A stretch of 64,000 nt of DNA from SP197 sp965242595 (lineage in GTDB: Bacteria; Pseudomonadota; Alphaproteobacteria; SP197), in the NCBI GenBank assembly GCA_965242595.1, contig OZ251464.1:1860001-1924000 (forward strand), given 5' to 3'. Numbering within the stretch: the stretch's first letter is position 1; each line of letters begins with the position of its first letter. Below are positions 50,147-60,973 of this stretch, piece by piece. The position numbers and the translations under genes were made by a program. Under the pieces are notes generated by a model. The model saw nothing but the letters and a program-made list of their open reading frames with translations, searched no databases and had not been told where the DNA came from.

Positions 50147-50713
50147 TCACGCGCGAGTGGCACCCGGCGCCCACAGCACATCGCCGCCGCCGTTGCCGTT
50201 CAGGCGCCTTGCCATGACGAAGAGATGATCGGAGAGCCGGTTGGCATAGGCCAGGGCGTGGGGGTTGACCCCTTCGCCCTCGGCCAGGGCGGTTATCTGC
50301 CGCTCGGCACGGCGGACGGTGGCGCGGGCGAGATGGAGGAAGGCGGAGGCGGGGCTGCCACCCGGCAGGACGAAGGAGGAAAGCGGCGCCAGTTCGGCGT
50401 TCATGGCGTCGATCTCGTCTTCCAGCCGCTTCACCTGCCCGGCCTGGATGCGCAGTGCGCCGGCGGCGCGGCGCCCGTCATGGGGCGTGGCCAGATCGGC
50501 GCCCAGATCGAACAGGTCGTTCTGGATGCGCCCCAGCATGGCGTCCTCGCCATCCCGGATGTGGAGCCGGGCCAGCCCGACGGCGCAATTGGCCTCGTCC
50601 ACAGCGCCGCAGGCGGCGATGCGCGGCGCGTGTTTGGCGGCGCGGCGGCCGTCGCCCAGCGAGGTGGCGCCGCCATCGCCGCCGCGGGTGTAGATGCGAT
50701 CCAGCTTGACCAT
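50147..50713 (-). CDS. Cob(I)alamin adenosyltransferase, PduO type
   Basis: A 188-residue PduO-type ATP:corrinoid adenosyltransferase. Motifs: TRGGDGGATSLGDG (ATP site, N-terminus), GAVDEANCAVGLAR, and RRAERQITAL with PHALAYANRLSDHLFVMAR. It forms adenosylcobalamin, the coenzyme required by the ethylmalonyl-CoA mutase (54106-56148) and NrdJ (34291-36597), both in this window. It lies between etfB and the HIG1 gene on the same strand. Confidence 0.93.
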   Translation of the reverse strand: MVKLDRIYTRGGDGGATSLGDGRRAAKHAPRIAACGAVDEANCAVGLARLHIRDGEDAMLGRIQNDLFDLGADLATPHDGRRAAGALRIQAGQVKRLEDEIDAMNAELAPLSSFVLPGGSPASAFLHLARATVRRAERQITALAEGEGVNPHALAYANRLSDHLFVMARRLNGNGGGDVLWAPGATRA

Positions 50714-50730
50714 GGCTTTCTCCCTGCCCC

Positions 50731-50922
50731 CTAGGGCGCGGTCAGAAGCAGCAGGCCCAGCAGCACCAGCACGGCGAACTGGAAGGCGACCCGCAACCGC
50801 ATCAGGGTGTTGCCGTGGCGGCGGTTGGCAGTGCCGCCGGAAGCGAAGACGGCGATGCCCGCGGCCAGCGCCGCCAGGGTGAGCGCGACGAAGGCGAGCG
50901 CGGCGAAGGCGAGCCAGCTCAT
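50731..50922 (-). CDS. HIG1-domain twin-transmembrane protein
   Basis: A 63-residue protein with two membrane helices (AFAALAFVALTLAALAAGIAVFA and VAFQFAVLVLLGLLLLTAP) joined by the polar loop NRRHGNTLMRLR, the HIG1/twin-TM pattern. Bacterial and mitochondrial members associate with respiratory complexes. It starts 19 bases downstream of mcd and ends 17 bases before the adenosyltransferase gene; this position next to cobalamin adenosyltransferase and Etf genes is common in alphaproteobacteria. Confidence 0.8.
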   Translation of the reverse strand: MSWLAFAALAFVALTLAALAAGIAVFASGGTANRRHGNTLMRLRVAFQFAVLVLLGLLLLTAP

Positions 50923-50941
50923 GCCGGTGCCGCTGGCGGGA

Positions 50942-52567
50942 TCATGCCTTCTCCAGCAGCCGGCGGGCGATAACCTGGGCCTGGACCTCGGCCGTGCCCT
51001 CGAAGATGGAGAGGATGCGGGCGTCGCACAGCAGGCGGCTGGCCTCGCTTTCCAGGGCATAGCCGGCGCCGCCGTGGATCTGCAGCGTGGCGTCGGCCAC
51101 CGCCCAGGCGGTGCGGGAGGCGAGCAGCTTGGCCTGGCCCGCCTCCAGGTCGCAGCGCTGGCCCTCGTCCTTGCGCCTTGCGGCGAACCAGGTGAGCTGG
51201 CGCGCGACCATGGTCTCTGCCGCCGCCTGGGCCAGCTTGCCGGCGATGCGCGGGAAATCGAGGATGGCGCGGCCGAACTGGCGCCGCTCGCGGGCCTGCG
51301 CCAGCCCCAGTTCCAGCGCCGCCTGGGCGACGCCGGTGGCGCGGGCGGCGGTCTGGATGCGGGCCGATTCGAAGGTTGCCATCAGCTGTTTGAAGCCCCT
51401 GCCCTGCTCGCCGCCCAGCAGCGCGCCGGCCGGCAGCTGGAAACCGTCGAAGGCGATTTCGTATTCCTTCATGCCGCGATAGCCCAGCACGGGGATTTCG
51501 CCGCCCGACATGCCGGGGGCGGGAAACGGGCAGCCATCGCTGCCGCGCGGCTTTTCGGCCAGGAACATGGAAAGGCCGCGCCAGCCCTGCTGCTGCGGAT
51601 CGGTGCGCGCCAGCAGCACCATCAGATCGGCGCGCGCGGCATGGGTGATCCAGGTTTTGGCGCCCGAGACCGACCAGCCCTCGCCCTGCCTTACGGCCCG
51701 GGTGGCGATGGCCCCCAGATCGGAGCCGGCGCCGGGCTCGGTGAAAACGGCGGTGGGTATGCAGGCGCCGGAGGCGATGGCCGGCAGCAGGCGCCTTTTC
51801 TGCTCGTCGCTGCCGGACTGGCCGATGAGTTCGGCGGCGATCTCGGTCCGGGTGGCCAGCGAGCCGGCGCCGATGGAGGCGCGCGAGAGTTCCTCGGTGA
51901 CTGCGCACATGGCGACCTTCGACATGCCCAGCCCGCCATGATCCTGCGCTATCGAGAGGCCGAAGACGCCGAGCGCCGCCAGTTCGTCCAGAATCCGGGC
52001 GGGGATCAGCGCATCCTCCATGTGCCAGCGCTGGGCCTGGGGCCGGATGCGATCTTCGCCATAGCGGCGGAACTGATCGCGGACCATGGCGATCTCGGCG
52101 CCGGCGCCGTCGCTGCCATATCCCGCTCCCTCTGCCAGCATGGCGGCCAGGGCAAGGCGCGCTTCTTCCGAAGCGCCCTTGATCAGCCGCACCACGTCGT
52201 CGCTCCAGAAGGCGTGCAGGCTGCTATCGTCGATGCCCAGATCGTGGGGGCGGGCGATTTCCACCTGGCTCATGGCGATGCCGCCCGCCATCTGCGCCAG
52301 ATAGTCGCCATAGGCGATTCGCAGGATCAGCTCTTCGGCCGCGCCGAAGCGCCCGTCCTCGTCCAGGCGCCTGGCCCAGCCCAGCATCTGGCGCAAGGCC
52401 TCGACATAGGTGGCATACCAGGCGAGGCCGTGAACGGCGTGCTGGCGGCGATGCACCAGGGCAGGATCGAGGCCGCCGCCCTTCCCCGCCAGCGCCCGGG
52501 CCAGGGCGCGACGGCCCGCCTGCAGCAGCGCCTCGGCGGCCCTCAGCGCGCCGGCGCAGCGTTCCAT
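50942..52567 (-). CDS. mcd: (2S)-methylsuccinyl-CoA dehydrogenase
   Basis: A 541-residue acyl-CoA dehydrogenase with an N-terminal extension of about 150 residues, as in Mcd. FAD-site segments AVFTEPGAGSDLGA and SVSGAKTWITHA, then the late IHGGAGYALE and FEGTAEVQAQVIARRLLEKA. Mcd oxidises methylsuccinyl-CoA to mesaconyl-CoA in the ethylmalonyl-CoA pathway, passing electrons to Etf. It lies 52 bases after ccr in one leftward run with etfAB, which supports this over a generic acyl-CoA dehydrogenase. Confidence 0.9.
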   Translation of the reverse strand: MERCAGALRAAEALLQAGRRALARALAGKGGGLDPALVHRRQHAVHGLAWYATYVEALRQMLGWARRLDEDGRFGAAEELILRIAYGDYLAQMAGGIAMSQVEIARPHDLGIDDSSLHAFWSDDVVRLIKGASEEARLALAAMLAEGAGYGSDGAGAEIAMVRDQFRRYGEDRIRPQAQRWHMEDALIPARILDELAALGVFGLSIAQDHGGLGMSKVAMCAVTEELSRASIGAGSLATRTEIAAELIGQSGSDEQKRRLLPAIASGACIPTAVFTEPGAGSDLGAIATRAVRQGEGWSVSGAKTWITHAARADLMVLLARTDPQQQGWRGLSMFLAEKPRGSDGCPFPAPGMSGGEIPVLGYRGMKEYEIAFDGFQLPAGALLGGEQGRGFKQLMATFESARIQTAARATGVAQAALELGLAQARERRQFGRAILDFPRIAGKLAQAAAETMVARQLTWFAARRKDEGQRCDLEAGQAKLLASRTAWAVADATLQIHGGAGYALESEASRLLCDARILSIFEGTAEVQAQVIARRLLEKA

Positions 52568-52619
52568 CGGGTCGTCCTCGCCCTGGCGCCGGGGACCCTT
52601 CGCGGGGGGATGTGGCGGG

Positions 52620-53903
<1,284 letters not shown>

Positions 53904-53954
53904 GCTTGCCTCCGGATTTCGCCATGGAGTTCTGTTCTGCGCTGCGCCGCGCCA

Positions 53955-54072
53955 TGCTGCAATGCAGCACCCGCCCCGGGCGTTCGCCGTGCCGGTCACG
54001 GGGCGGAAAGCGCAGGCGCTTTGCGGGCGCATTGTTTTGCACCCCGGCGCCGTTTGCAACTTCTTTTGCATC
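53955..54072. promoter_or_regulatory. ccr-ecm divergent control region with ScfR-type TTTGCAA sites
   Basis: TTTGCAAC-TTCT-TTTGCATC at 54053-54072 resembles the TTTGCAAA-N4-TTTGCAAA operator reported for the short-chain fatty acyl-CoA regulator PccR (ScfR family). Another TTTGCA half-site is at 54036-54041. A perfect palindrome TGCTGCA-A-TGCAGCA lies at 53955-53969. All are between the starts of ccr and ecm. The regulator itself is not in the window. Confidence 0.5.
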
Positions 54073-54105
54073 GCAGCATCATGGCGGCGAACCGGGGACG
54101 GGACG

Positions 54106-56148
54106 ATGGGGGCCATGGGCGAAAGCGGGCAGAGCCGGCGCGACCGGCCATGGCTGATGCGCACCTATGCCGGCCACAGCAGCGCGCGGGCCTCGAACGC
54201 GCTCTACCGCGCCAATCTGGAGCGTGGCCAGACCGGGCTTTCCATCGCCTTCGATCTGCCGACCCAGACCGGCTACGACGCCGACGAGGCCAGCGCCTGC
54301 GGCGAGGTGGGCCGGGTGGGCGTCCCCGTCTCCCATCTCGGCGACATGGAGACGCTGTTCGAAGGCATCCCCATCGAGCGCATGAACACCTCGATGACCA
54401 TCAACGCCACCGCCGCCTGGCTGTTCGCGCTCTATATCGCGCTGGCCGACAAGCGCGGCGTCCCCCGCGCCAGCCTGGCGGGCACCGTTCAGAACGACAT
54501 CGTCAAGGAGTATCTCTCGCGCGGCACCTACATCTTCCCGCCGGCACCGTCGTTGAAGCTCACCACCGATGTGGTCGCCTTCTCGCTGGCCGAGACACCG
54601 CGCTGGAACCCGATCAATGTCTGCCCCTACCATCTCCAGGAGGCGGGAGCGACGCCGGTCCAGGAGATCGCCTTCTCGCTGGCCAACGCCATCCAGGTTC
54701 TGGACGACGTGAAGGCATCCGGGGCCGCCGGGGCGGATATGGCGCCGGCGGTAGGCCGCATGAGCTTTTTCGTCAATGCCGGCATCCGCTTCGTCACCGA
54801 GATGTGCAAGATGCGCGCCTTCGCCGAGCTGTGGGACGAGATCGCCCTGCAGCGCTACGGCGTCGCCGACCCGAAGCTGCGCCGCTTTCGCTATGGCGTC
54901 CAGGTCAACTCCCTGGGGCTGACCGAACAGCAGCCGGAAAACAACGTCTATCGCATCCTGCTGGAAACGCTGGCGGTCACGCTGTCGCGCTCTGCCCGCG
55001 CCCGCGCCGTGCAGCTGCCGGCCTGGAACGAGGCGCTGGGCCTGCCGCGCCCCTGGGACCAGCAATGGAGCCTGCGCCTGCAGCAGATTCTGGCCTTCGA
55101 GACCGACCTGCTGGAATATGGCGACATCTTCGACGGCAGCCGCGAGATCGCGGCCAGAACCGCGGCGCTGAAACAGGCGGCCCGGGCCGAAATGGCCGTG
55201 ATCGAAGGCCAGGGCGGCGCGCTGCGGGCGGTCGAGAACGGCTATATGAAGCAGGCGCTGGTGGCATCGGCGGCCGCCCGGCTGGCTGCCATCGAGGCGG
55301 GCGAGATGCCGGTGGTGGGCGTCAACATGTTCACGGACACGGCGCCGTCGCCGCTGACCCAGGGCGAAGACGGCGGCTTCCTGGCCGTCGCGCCGGCGGC
55401 CGAAGACGAGCAGATCGCCCATCTGAAGGCCTGGCGGGCCTCCCGCGACGGCACCGCGGTGGCGGCCGCCCTGGACGAGCTGGGGCGGGCGGCGCGCGAA
55501 GGCCGCAACGTCATGGCGGCCTCCATCGCCTGCGCCCGGGCGGGGGCAACCACCGGCGAATGGGGCCGCGTGCTGCGCCGGGCGTTCGGCGAATACCGCG
55601 CGCCCACCGGGCTGGCCGCGTCCCATTCCCCCCCATCGCCGCAGGCGCTGGCCCGCGCCCGCGCCGAGGTAGAGGCGGCCTCCCGAACGCTGGGGCGGCG
55701 TCTGAAGCTGCTGGTGGGCAAGCCGGGCCTGGACGGCCATTCCAACGGCGCCGAACAGATCGCGCTGGCGGCGCGCCATTGCGGCATGGAGGTGGTCTAT
55801 CAGGGCATTCGCCTGGCCCCGGAACAGATCGCCGCCTCGGCGCTGGAAGAAAGCGTCCATGTGGTCGGCCTCTCCATCCTCTCCGGCGCCCATATCCGGC
55901 TGGCCGGCGAGGTGCGCCGTCTGATGGATGCCGAGGGCCTGGACGCCATCCCCATCGTGGTGGGCGGCACCGTCCCGCCGGCCGACGCCGAACGGCTGCG
56001 CGAGAACGGCATCGCTGCGGTCTTCACGCCCAAGGATTTCGAGGTCACCGCCATCCTGTGCGACATCGCCCGGATCGCGGCCGCCCCCGCCCGCGGCGAC
56101 GCGCCCGCCGGCCGGGCGCAAGCGGCCCCACCTGCGCGGGAAGCATGA
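54106..56148 (+). CDS. ecm: Ethylmalonyl-CoA mutase
   Basis: A 680-residue methylmalonyl-CoA mutase family protein. The substrate barrel (SIAFDLPTQTGYDADEA, EGIPIERMNTSMTINATAAW) is followed by the B12 domain with DxHxxG (KPGLDGHSNGAEQIALAARH, about 540-560). It converts ethylmalonyl-CoA to methylsuccinyl-CoA using adenosylcobalamin. Assignment to Ecm rather than methylmalonyl-CoA mutase rests on the adjacency to ccr and mcd and on single-chain length; residue-level discrimination would need alignment. GGGACGGGA precedes the ATG. Confidence 0.9.
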   Translation: MGAMGESGQSRRDRPWLMRTYAGHSSARASNALYRANLERGQTGLSIAFDLPTQTGYDADEASACGEVGRVGVPVSHLGDMETLFEGIPIERMNTSMTINATAAWLFALYIALADKRGVPRASLAGTVQNDIVKEYLSRGTYIFPPAPSLKLTTDVVAFSLAETPRWNPINVCPYHLQEAGATPVQEIAFSLANAIQVLDDVKASGAAGADMAPAVGRMSFFVNAGIRFVTEMCKMRAFAELWDEIALQRYGVADPKLRRFRYGVQVNSLGLTEQQPENNVYRILLETLAVTLSRSARARAVQLPAWNEALGLPRPWDQQWSLRLQQILAFETDLLEYGDIFDGSREIAARTAALKQAARAEMAVIEGQGGALRAVENGYMKQALVASAAARLAAIEAGEMPVVGVNMFTDTAPSPLTQGEDGGFLAVAPAAEDEQIAHLKAWRASRDGTAVAAALDELGRAAREGRNVMAASIACARAGATTGEWGRVLRRAFGEYRAPTGLAASHSPPSPQALARARAEVEAASRTLGRRLKLLVGKPGLDGHSNGAEQIALAARHCGMEVVYQGIRLAPEQIAASALEESVHVVGLSILSGAHIRLAGEVRRLMDAEGLDAIPIVVGGTVPPADAERLRENGIAAVFTPKDFEVTAILCDIARIAAAPARGDAPAGRAQAAPPAREA

Positions 56149-56990
56149 CCGTGCGCCTTGCGGCTTGCGTCTGCCTGGCGCTCGCGGGCGTCCTGCTGGC
56201 CGGCTGCGCCTCCCACTCGTCGGTGGCGATCGAATCGGTCGCCGGCCTCTATGCGCGCCAGTACGATGCCACCATCCTCGGCCATCTCAGGCAGCCGGAA
56301 GGCGACGGCCCCTTCCCGGCAGTTATCCTCATGCACGGCTGCAGCGGCCTCGGCCGGTTCACGCGGGCGGGGCTGGAGGCCCATGCCGACGGCCTGGTCG
56401 CCGCTGGCTTCACGACGCTGATCCTGGACAGCTTCGCCGGGCGCCCCGGCACCGGCGGTGTCGCGGGATGTTCGGGAGGGCCGCTGCGGGCCGCTTCCAT
56501 CTATCGCCAGTGGGACGCCTACCACGCCCTGCGCTATCTGCAGCACCAGCCCTTCGTGGACGCCGCCAACGTCTTCCTCATGGGCCAGAGCCAGGGCGGT
56601 GGCGTGGTGCTCATGGCCGCCGCCGCCCGCGCGCCGATCGAGCGGGACTGGCAACAGCTCTACGGCGCCCCGCCCCCTCGCTTCCGGGCGGCGGTCGCTT
56701 ACTACCCCTGGTGCGGGCATGTTCCGAAGCGGATCGTCATGCCGCTGCTGGTGCTCTCCGGCGCCCTGGACGACTGGACGCCGCCTTCGGGCTGCGTGTT
56801 CGAGCAAGGGTTCGTCGAAGGCGCGCCCTACCGGGTGGTCGTCTATGAGGGCGCCCATCACAGCTTCGATCTGCCCATGGCGCTCAGCAGCTATGCCGGC
56901 CACACCGTCGGCGGCCATGCGGCGGCCACCCTCGATTCGCGCCAACGCATGATCGACTGGTTCCTCACCTATCGCCAACCGGGCGGCTAG
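56145..56990 (+). CDS. Dienelactone hydrolase family lipoprotein
   Basis: A 281-residue lipoprotein: signal VRLAACVCLALAGVLLAGC with lipobox LAGC. The alpha/beta hydrolase core is of dienelactone hydrolase type: LMHGCSGLGRF, nucleophile in LMGQSQGGG, Asp in SGALDDWTP and His in GAHHSFD. The substrate is unknown. Starts on the ecm stop (ATGA overlap), so it is probably in the same transcript. Its 3' end overlaps the convergent gluQ by 26 bases. Confidence 0.85.
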   Translation: MTVRLAACVCLALAGVLLAGCASHSSVAIESVAGLYARQYDATILGHLRQPEGDGPFPAVILMHGCSGLGRFTRAGLEAHADGLVAAGFTTLILDSFAGRPGTGGVAGCSGGPLRAASIYRQWDAYHALRYLQHQPFVDAANVFLMGQSQGGGVVLMAAAARAPIERDWQQLYGAPPPRFRAAVAYYPWCGHVPKRIVMPLLVLSGALDDWTPPSGCVFEQGFVEGAPYRVVVYEGAHHSFDLPMALSSYAGHTVGGHAAATLDSRQRMIDWFLTYRQPGG

Positions 56991-57867
56991 CCGCCATCCG
57001 CCGCGCCAGGGCCAGCACATCGGCGGGCGCGTGGCCGGCCTGGCGCAGGGCGCGGATCGAGGCGGCGCCGTCCCGCTTGGAAAGCCGCCTGCCATCCCCG
57101 CCCGCCAGCAGCGGGTGATGGGCATAGGCAGGTTCGCGCCAGCCCAGCGCGGCCTGCAGCAGGCGGTGGATATGGGTCGAGGGCATGAGGTCGCGGCCCC
57201 GCACCACCAGCGTGACGCCCTGCACATGGTCGTCGTGGCAGGCGGCCAGGTGATAGCTGGCCGGCGCGTCCTTGCGGCCCAGCACCGCATCGCCCAGAGC
57301 CAGCGGTGCCACGGCGATGCGCCCGCGCCCCTCCTCGCGCCATGCCAGGCGGGGAAAGCGGCGCCCGGTGGCCGCGGCATCGAGGCGCCAGGCATGGGCC
57401 TCGCCGGCCGCCAGCCGCGCCGTTCGCAAGGCGGGCGCAAGGGCGCGGCAGGTGCCGGGATAGGGCGCGCCCGACGGCCCGTGCGGCGCGCCGGCGGCGG
57501 CGGCGATCTCGGCCGCGACCTGGCGGCGGGTGCAAAAGCAGGGATAGAGCAGGCCGTCCGCCCGCAGCCGGGCCAGCACCGCGCGATAATCGGCCAGATG
57601 GTCCGACTGGCGGCGCACCGCCCCGTCCCAATCGATGCCGAGCCAGGCCAGGTCTTCCAGAATCGCCGTCTCGAAGGCGGGGCGGCAGCGGGCGGGGTCG
57701 AGATCCTCGATGCGCAGCAGAAAGCGCCCGCCCGCCTCCCGCGCCCGCCGCCAGGCGCGCCAGGCCGAAAAGGCGTGGCCCAGATGCAGCAGCCCGGTGG
57801 GGCTGGGCGCGAAGCGGGTGACGACGGCGCCAGAAACGATGGGGGCAGTGGCTGGACAAGGCACCAT
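56965..57867 (-). CDS. gluQ: Glutamyl-Q tRNA(Asp) synthetase
   Basis: A 300-residue truncated glutamyl-tRNA synthetase lacking the anticodon-binding domain. Motifs RFAPSPTGLLHLGHAFSA (HIGH-like) and RLSKRDGAASIR (KMSKS-like), with YPCFCTRRQ as the zinc-site region. It glutamylates queuosine at position 34 of tRNA-Asp. I chose the ATG at 57867 shortly before the first motif; the frame is open for 34 more codons upstream. Confidence 0.93.
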   Translation of the reverse strand: MVPCPATAPIVSGAVVTRFAPSPTGLLHLGHAFSAWRAWRRAREAGGRFLLRIEDLDPARCRPAFETAILEDLAWLGIDWDGAVRRQSDHLADYRAVLARLRADGLLYPCFCTRRQVAAEIAAAAGAPHGPSGAPYPGTCRALAPALRTARLAAGEAHAWRLDAAATGRRFPRLAWREEGRGRIAVAPLALGDAVLGRKDAPASYHLAACHDDHVQGVTLVVRGRDLMPSTHIHRLLQAALGWREPAYAHHPLLAGGDGRRLSKRDGAASIRALRQAGHAPADVLALARRMAASRPVGDR

Positions 57868-57931
57868 GGCGGGGCGAGATTCGGCCCCTTCGCCCGCCCC
57901 GGCAAGGGGTGGCAGACAGAGGAACGAAACC

Positions 57932-58585
57932 ATGCTGCAAGGCCCGGCCCATCCCCCGCGCAACGCCACGGCGCATCAGCTGGTGGTCTTCCTGCACGGC
58001 TGGGGGGCCGACGGCAACGACCTCATCGGCCTTGCCCCCTCGCTGGCCGCCCCCCTGCCCGCCGCCCGCTTCGTCAGCCCCCACGCGCCCGACCCCTGCG
58101 ACCAGAACCCCATGGGCCGCCAGTGGTACAGCTTTGCCGACGACCGCCCACAGGCGCTCAAGCGCGGCTATCGGCGGGCGGCGGAGGCGATCTGCGCCTT
58201 CATCGACGGCGAGCTGGAACGGCTGCGGCTGGGCGATAACCGCCTGGCCCTGGTGGGTTTCAGCCAGGGCGCGATGATGGCGCTTTATGTCGCCCTGCGC
58301 CGCCCGCGCCCGCCGGCCGCCGTGGTGGGCTATTCCGGCATGCTGATCGACGAGGACAGCCTGGCGGCCGAGCTCCGCAGCCGCCCGCCGCTGCTGCTCT
58401 GCCACGGCGAGGCCGATCCGGTGGTGCCCTGCCAGGCGCTCCACGATGCCATCGCCACGCTGGCCCGCCACGATGTGCCGGCCCAGTGGCATGTCACGCC
58501 GGGCGGCGGCCACGGCATCGACCCCGAAGCGTTGGCCATCGGCGCGGCCTTCCTGAAACGCGCCTTCCGGGAGGCGGGCGCCTGA
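57932..58585 (+). CDS. Alpha/beta hydrolase, phospholipase/carboxylesterase family
   Basis: A 217-residue carboxylesterase. Oxyanion strand VVFLHGWGADGNDLIGL, nucleophile in GFSQGAMMAL (Ser about 112), acid in GEADPVVP and His in PGGGHGID. Hydrolyses short-chain esters or lysophospholipids; the substrate is not fixed. RBS GAGGAACG lies before the ATG. Divergent from gluQ. Confidence 0.9.
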   Translation: MLQGPAHPPRNATAHQLVVFLHGWGADGNDLIGLAPSLAAPLPAARFVSPHAPDPCDQNPMGRQWYSFADDRPQALKRGYRRAAEAICAFIDGELERLRLGDNRLALVGFSQGAMMALYVALRRPRPPAAVVGYSGMLIDEDSLAAELRSRPPLLLCHGEADPVVPCQALHDAIATLARHDVPAQWHVTPGGGHGIDPEALAIGAAFLKRAFREAGA

Positions 58586-58647
58586 CGCAGGCCACCGCCT
58601 CGCGCATGCGGGGCGGTTGCGCCGGGCACCGTCGCCCCTCTCCGGCC

Positions 58648-59871
58648 CTACACCGCGCCTGCCTTGCGCAGGGCGGCGATGTCGTCTGCGCTTTTGCCCA
58701 GCATGTCGCGCAGGATTTCGTCGCTATGCTCGCCCAGCAGCGGCGGCGGGCGGCGATAGACCGGGGGCGAGGCCTGCAGGTTCACCGGGCTCCTCACCAT
58801 GGGCACGCTGCCGGCGGTGGGGTGCGCCATGTCGAAACGCATGGCCCGGGCCTTGACATGGGGGTGGTCGAACATCTGGCCGAAATCGTTGACCACGCCG
58901 CAGGGGATGCCCTGGCGCTCCAGATTGTCCACCCACCAGGCGCGGGGATGGCGCTTCATCAGCTCGACGACCTGCCGGATCAGGGCCGCCCGGTTGCGGA
59001 TGCGCGCCGGATTGGTGGCGAAGCGGGGATCGCTGGCCAGCGCCTCGTCGCCGGCCAGCCGACACCAGCGGCGGAACTGGTCGTCGTTGCCGATGGCGAC
59101 GATGACGGGATGGTCGGCGGTCTCGAACACCTGATAGGGCAGCAGATTGGGATGGGCGTTGCCCAGCCGGCGGGGCAGCACGCCGCTGGTCAGGAAGTTC
59201 ATGTTCATGTTGGCCATCAGCGCGATGGCGCTGTCGGCCAGCGCCATGTCGATGGCCTGGCCCTCGCCCGTGCTGCGGCGGTGGTGGAGCGCGGCCAGAA
59301 CGGCGATGGCGCTGTAGAGGCCGGTGGCGAGGTCGGCGATCGCCACGCCCGCCTTTTGCGGCCCGCCGCCGGGCAGATGGTCGGCCTCGCCGGTCACCGA
59401 CATGAAGCCGCAGAAGCCCTGGATGACGAAATCGTAGCCGGCGCGCGACGCATAGGGGCCGCTGTGCCCGAAGCCGGTGATGGAACAGTAGATCAGCGCC
59501 CGGTTGAGCGCCTTCAGGCTGGCATAGTCGAGGCCGTATCTGGCCAGAGAGCCGGCCTTGTAGTTCTCGATCACCACATCGGCCCGCGCCGCCAGCTCGC
59601 GGGCGATGGCGGCGCCCTCGGGCGTCGCCAGATCGAGGGTCAGCGAGAGCTTGCCCCGGTTGGCGGCGAGATAATAGGCGGCCTCGGCGGTCTCGGCCCC
59701 CGCCGCGTCCTTCAGAAAAGGCGGCCCCCAGGCGCGGGTATCGTCGCCCCGGCCCGGGCGTTCCACCTTGATCACCGTGGCGCCCAGATCGGCGAGGATC
59801 TGGCCGCACCACGGCCCGGCAAGGATGCGCGAGAGATCCAGAACGACGATGCCGTCCAGCGCTGCGGCCAT
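58648..59871 (-). CDS. CaiB/BaiF family CoA-transferase (class III)
   Basis: A 407-residue class III CoA-transferase. N-terminus VLDLSRILAGPWCGQILADLGATVIKVERPGRGDDTR, followed by NRGKLSLTLDL, and GYDFVIQGFCGFMSVTG with the Asp expected to form the acyl anhydride. Transfers CoA between carboxylic acids; the acids are not predicted. GGAGGAGG precedes the ATG. Confidence 0.92.
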   Translation of the reverse strand: MAAALDGIVVLDLSRILAGPWCGQILADLGATVIKVERPGRGDDTRAWGPPFLKDAAGAETAEAAYYLAANRGKLSLTLDLATPEGAAIARELAARADVVIENYKAGSLARYGLDYASLKALNRALIYCSITGFGHSGPYASRAGYDFVIQGFCGFMSVTGEADHLPGGGPQKAGVAIADLATGLYSAIAVLAALHHRRSTGEGQAIDMALADSAIALMANMNMNFLTSGVLPRRLGNAHPNLLPYQVFETADHPVIVAIGNDDQFRRWCRLAGDEALASDPRFATNPARIRNRAALIRQVVELMKRHPRAWWVDNLERQGIPCGVVNDFGQMFDHPHVKARAMRFDMAHPTAGSVPMVRSPVNLQASPPVYRRPPPLLGEHSDEILRDMLGKSADDIAALRKAGAV

Positions 59872-59984
59872 GCTGCCTCCTCCGGGCGATGGCATACGAC
59901 GATATGGCGGCGCGCGCCAGCGCCCGCCCGGCGCTTGACACAACCCCCGCCAGCGTTCTCTCTGCCTTCCGGGGAGCATCGACC

Positions 59985-60938
59985 ATGTCCAGGGCAGCAG
60001 CCAGAATCTTCGTCTTTCCGGGCCAGGGCAGCCAGAGGCCCGGCATGGGCGCCGCCCTGGCCGACGCCTTCCCCACCGCCCGCGAGACCTTGCACGAGGT
60101 GGACGAAGCGCTGGGCCAGCACCTCTCGCGGCTGATGCGCGACGGCCCCGAAGACGAGCTGACGCTGACCCGCAACGCCCAGCCGGCGCTGATGGCATGC
60201 TCCATCGCCGTACTGCGGGTGCTCCAGGCCGAAGGCGGGCGGGCGCCGGGCGACATGTGCGCCATGGTGGCCGGCCATTCCCTGGGCGAATATTCGGCCC
60301 TGGTGGCGGCCGGCGCCCTGCCGCTGGATGCCGCCGCCCGCCTGCTGCGCCTGCGCGGCGACGCCATGCAGGCGGCGGTGCCGGTGGGCGAAGGCGCCAT
60401 GGCGGCCATTCTGGGGCTGGAGATGCGCCAGGTGGAAGAGATCGCCGCCCAGGCCTCCGGCGACGGCGTGTGCGCCGTCGCCAACGACAACGCCCCCGGC
60501 CAGGCGGTGGTCAGCGGCAGCGCCGGCGCGGTGGAAAAGGCGGTGGCCGCCGCCAGGGCCGCCGGGGCCAGGCGGGCCATGACGCTGCAGGTCAGCGCCC
60601 CCTTCCACTGCCCGCTGATGCAGCCGGCGGGCGAGCGCATGGCCGAGGCGCTGGCGGAGGTCGCCCTGGCGCCGGTCGCCGTGCCGGCGATCGCCAATGT
60701 GACGGCCGCGCCCGAAAGCGCGCCGGAGACGCTGCGCCGCCTGCTGGTGGACCAGATCACCGCCCGCGTGCGCTGGCGCGAAAGCATGCAGGGCCTGGGC
60801 ACGGCCGGCATCGGCCAGGTGGTGGAGCTCGGCACCGGCAAGGTGCTGGCGGGCCTGGCGCGGCGCTGCGATCGCGATCTCGACACCTGTTCACTGGAGG
60901 AACCGCGCCAGGTGGAGGCCTTTCTCGCCAGCCTGTGA
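59985..60938 (+). CDS. fabD: Malonyl-CoA:ACP transacylase
   Basis: A 317-residue FabD: FVFPGQGSQRPGMG at the N-terminus, nucleophile in GHSLGEYSALVAAG, and His in SAPFHCPLM. It loads malonate onto ACP. The frame opens 32 codons earlier but ATG 59985 follows GGGGAGC and opens the family N-terminus. First gene of the fabD-fabG-acpP-fabF-mltG cluster. Confidence 0.96.
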   Translation: MSRAAARIFVFPGQGSQRPGMGAALADAFPTARETLHEVDEALGQHLSRLMRDGPEDELTLTRNAQPALMACSIAVLRVLQAEGGRAPGDMCAMVAGHSLGEYSALVAAGALPLDAAARLLRLRGDAMQAAVPVGEGAMAAILGLEMRQVEEIAAQASGDGVCAVANDNAPGQAVVSGSAGAVEKAVAAARAAGARRAMTLQVSAPFHCPLMQPAGERMAEALAEVALAPVAVPAIANVTAAPESAPETLRRLLVDQITARVRWRESMQGLGTAGIGQVVELGTGKVLAGLARRCDRDLDTCSLEEPRQVEAFLASL

Positions 60939-60973
60939 CGGGCGCAGGGACGAAGACGAAAAGGGAGGACGCG

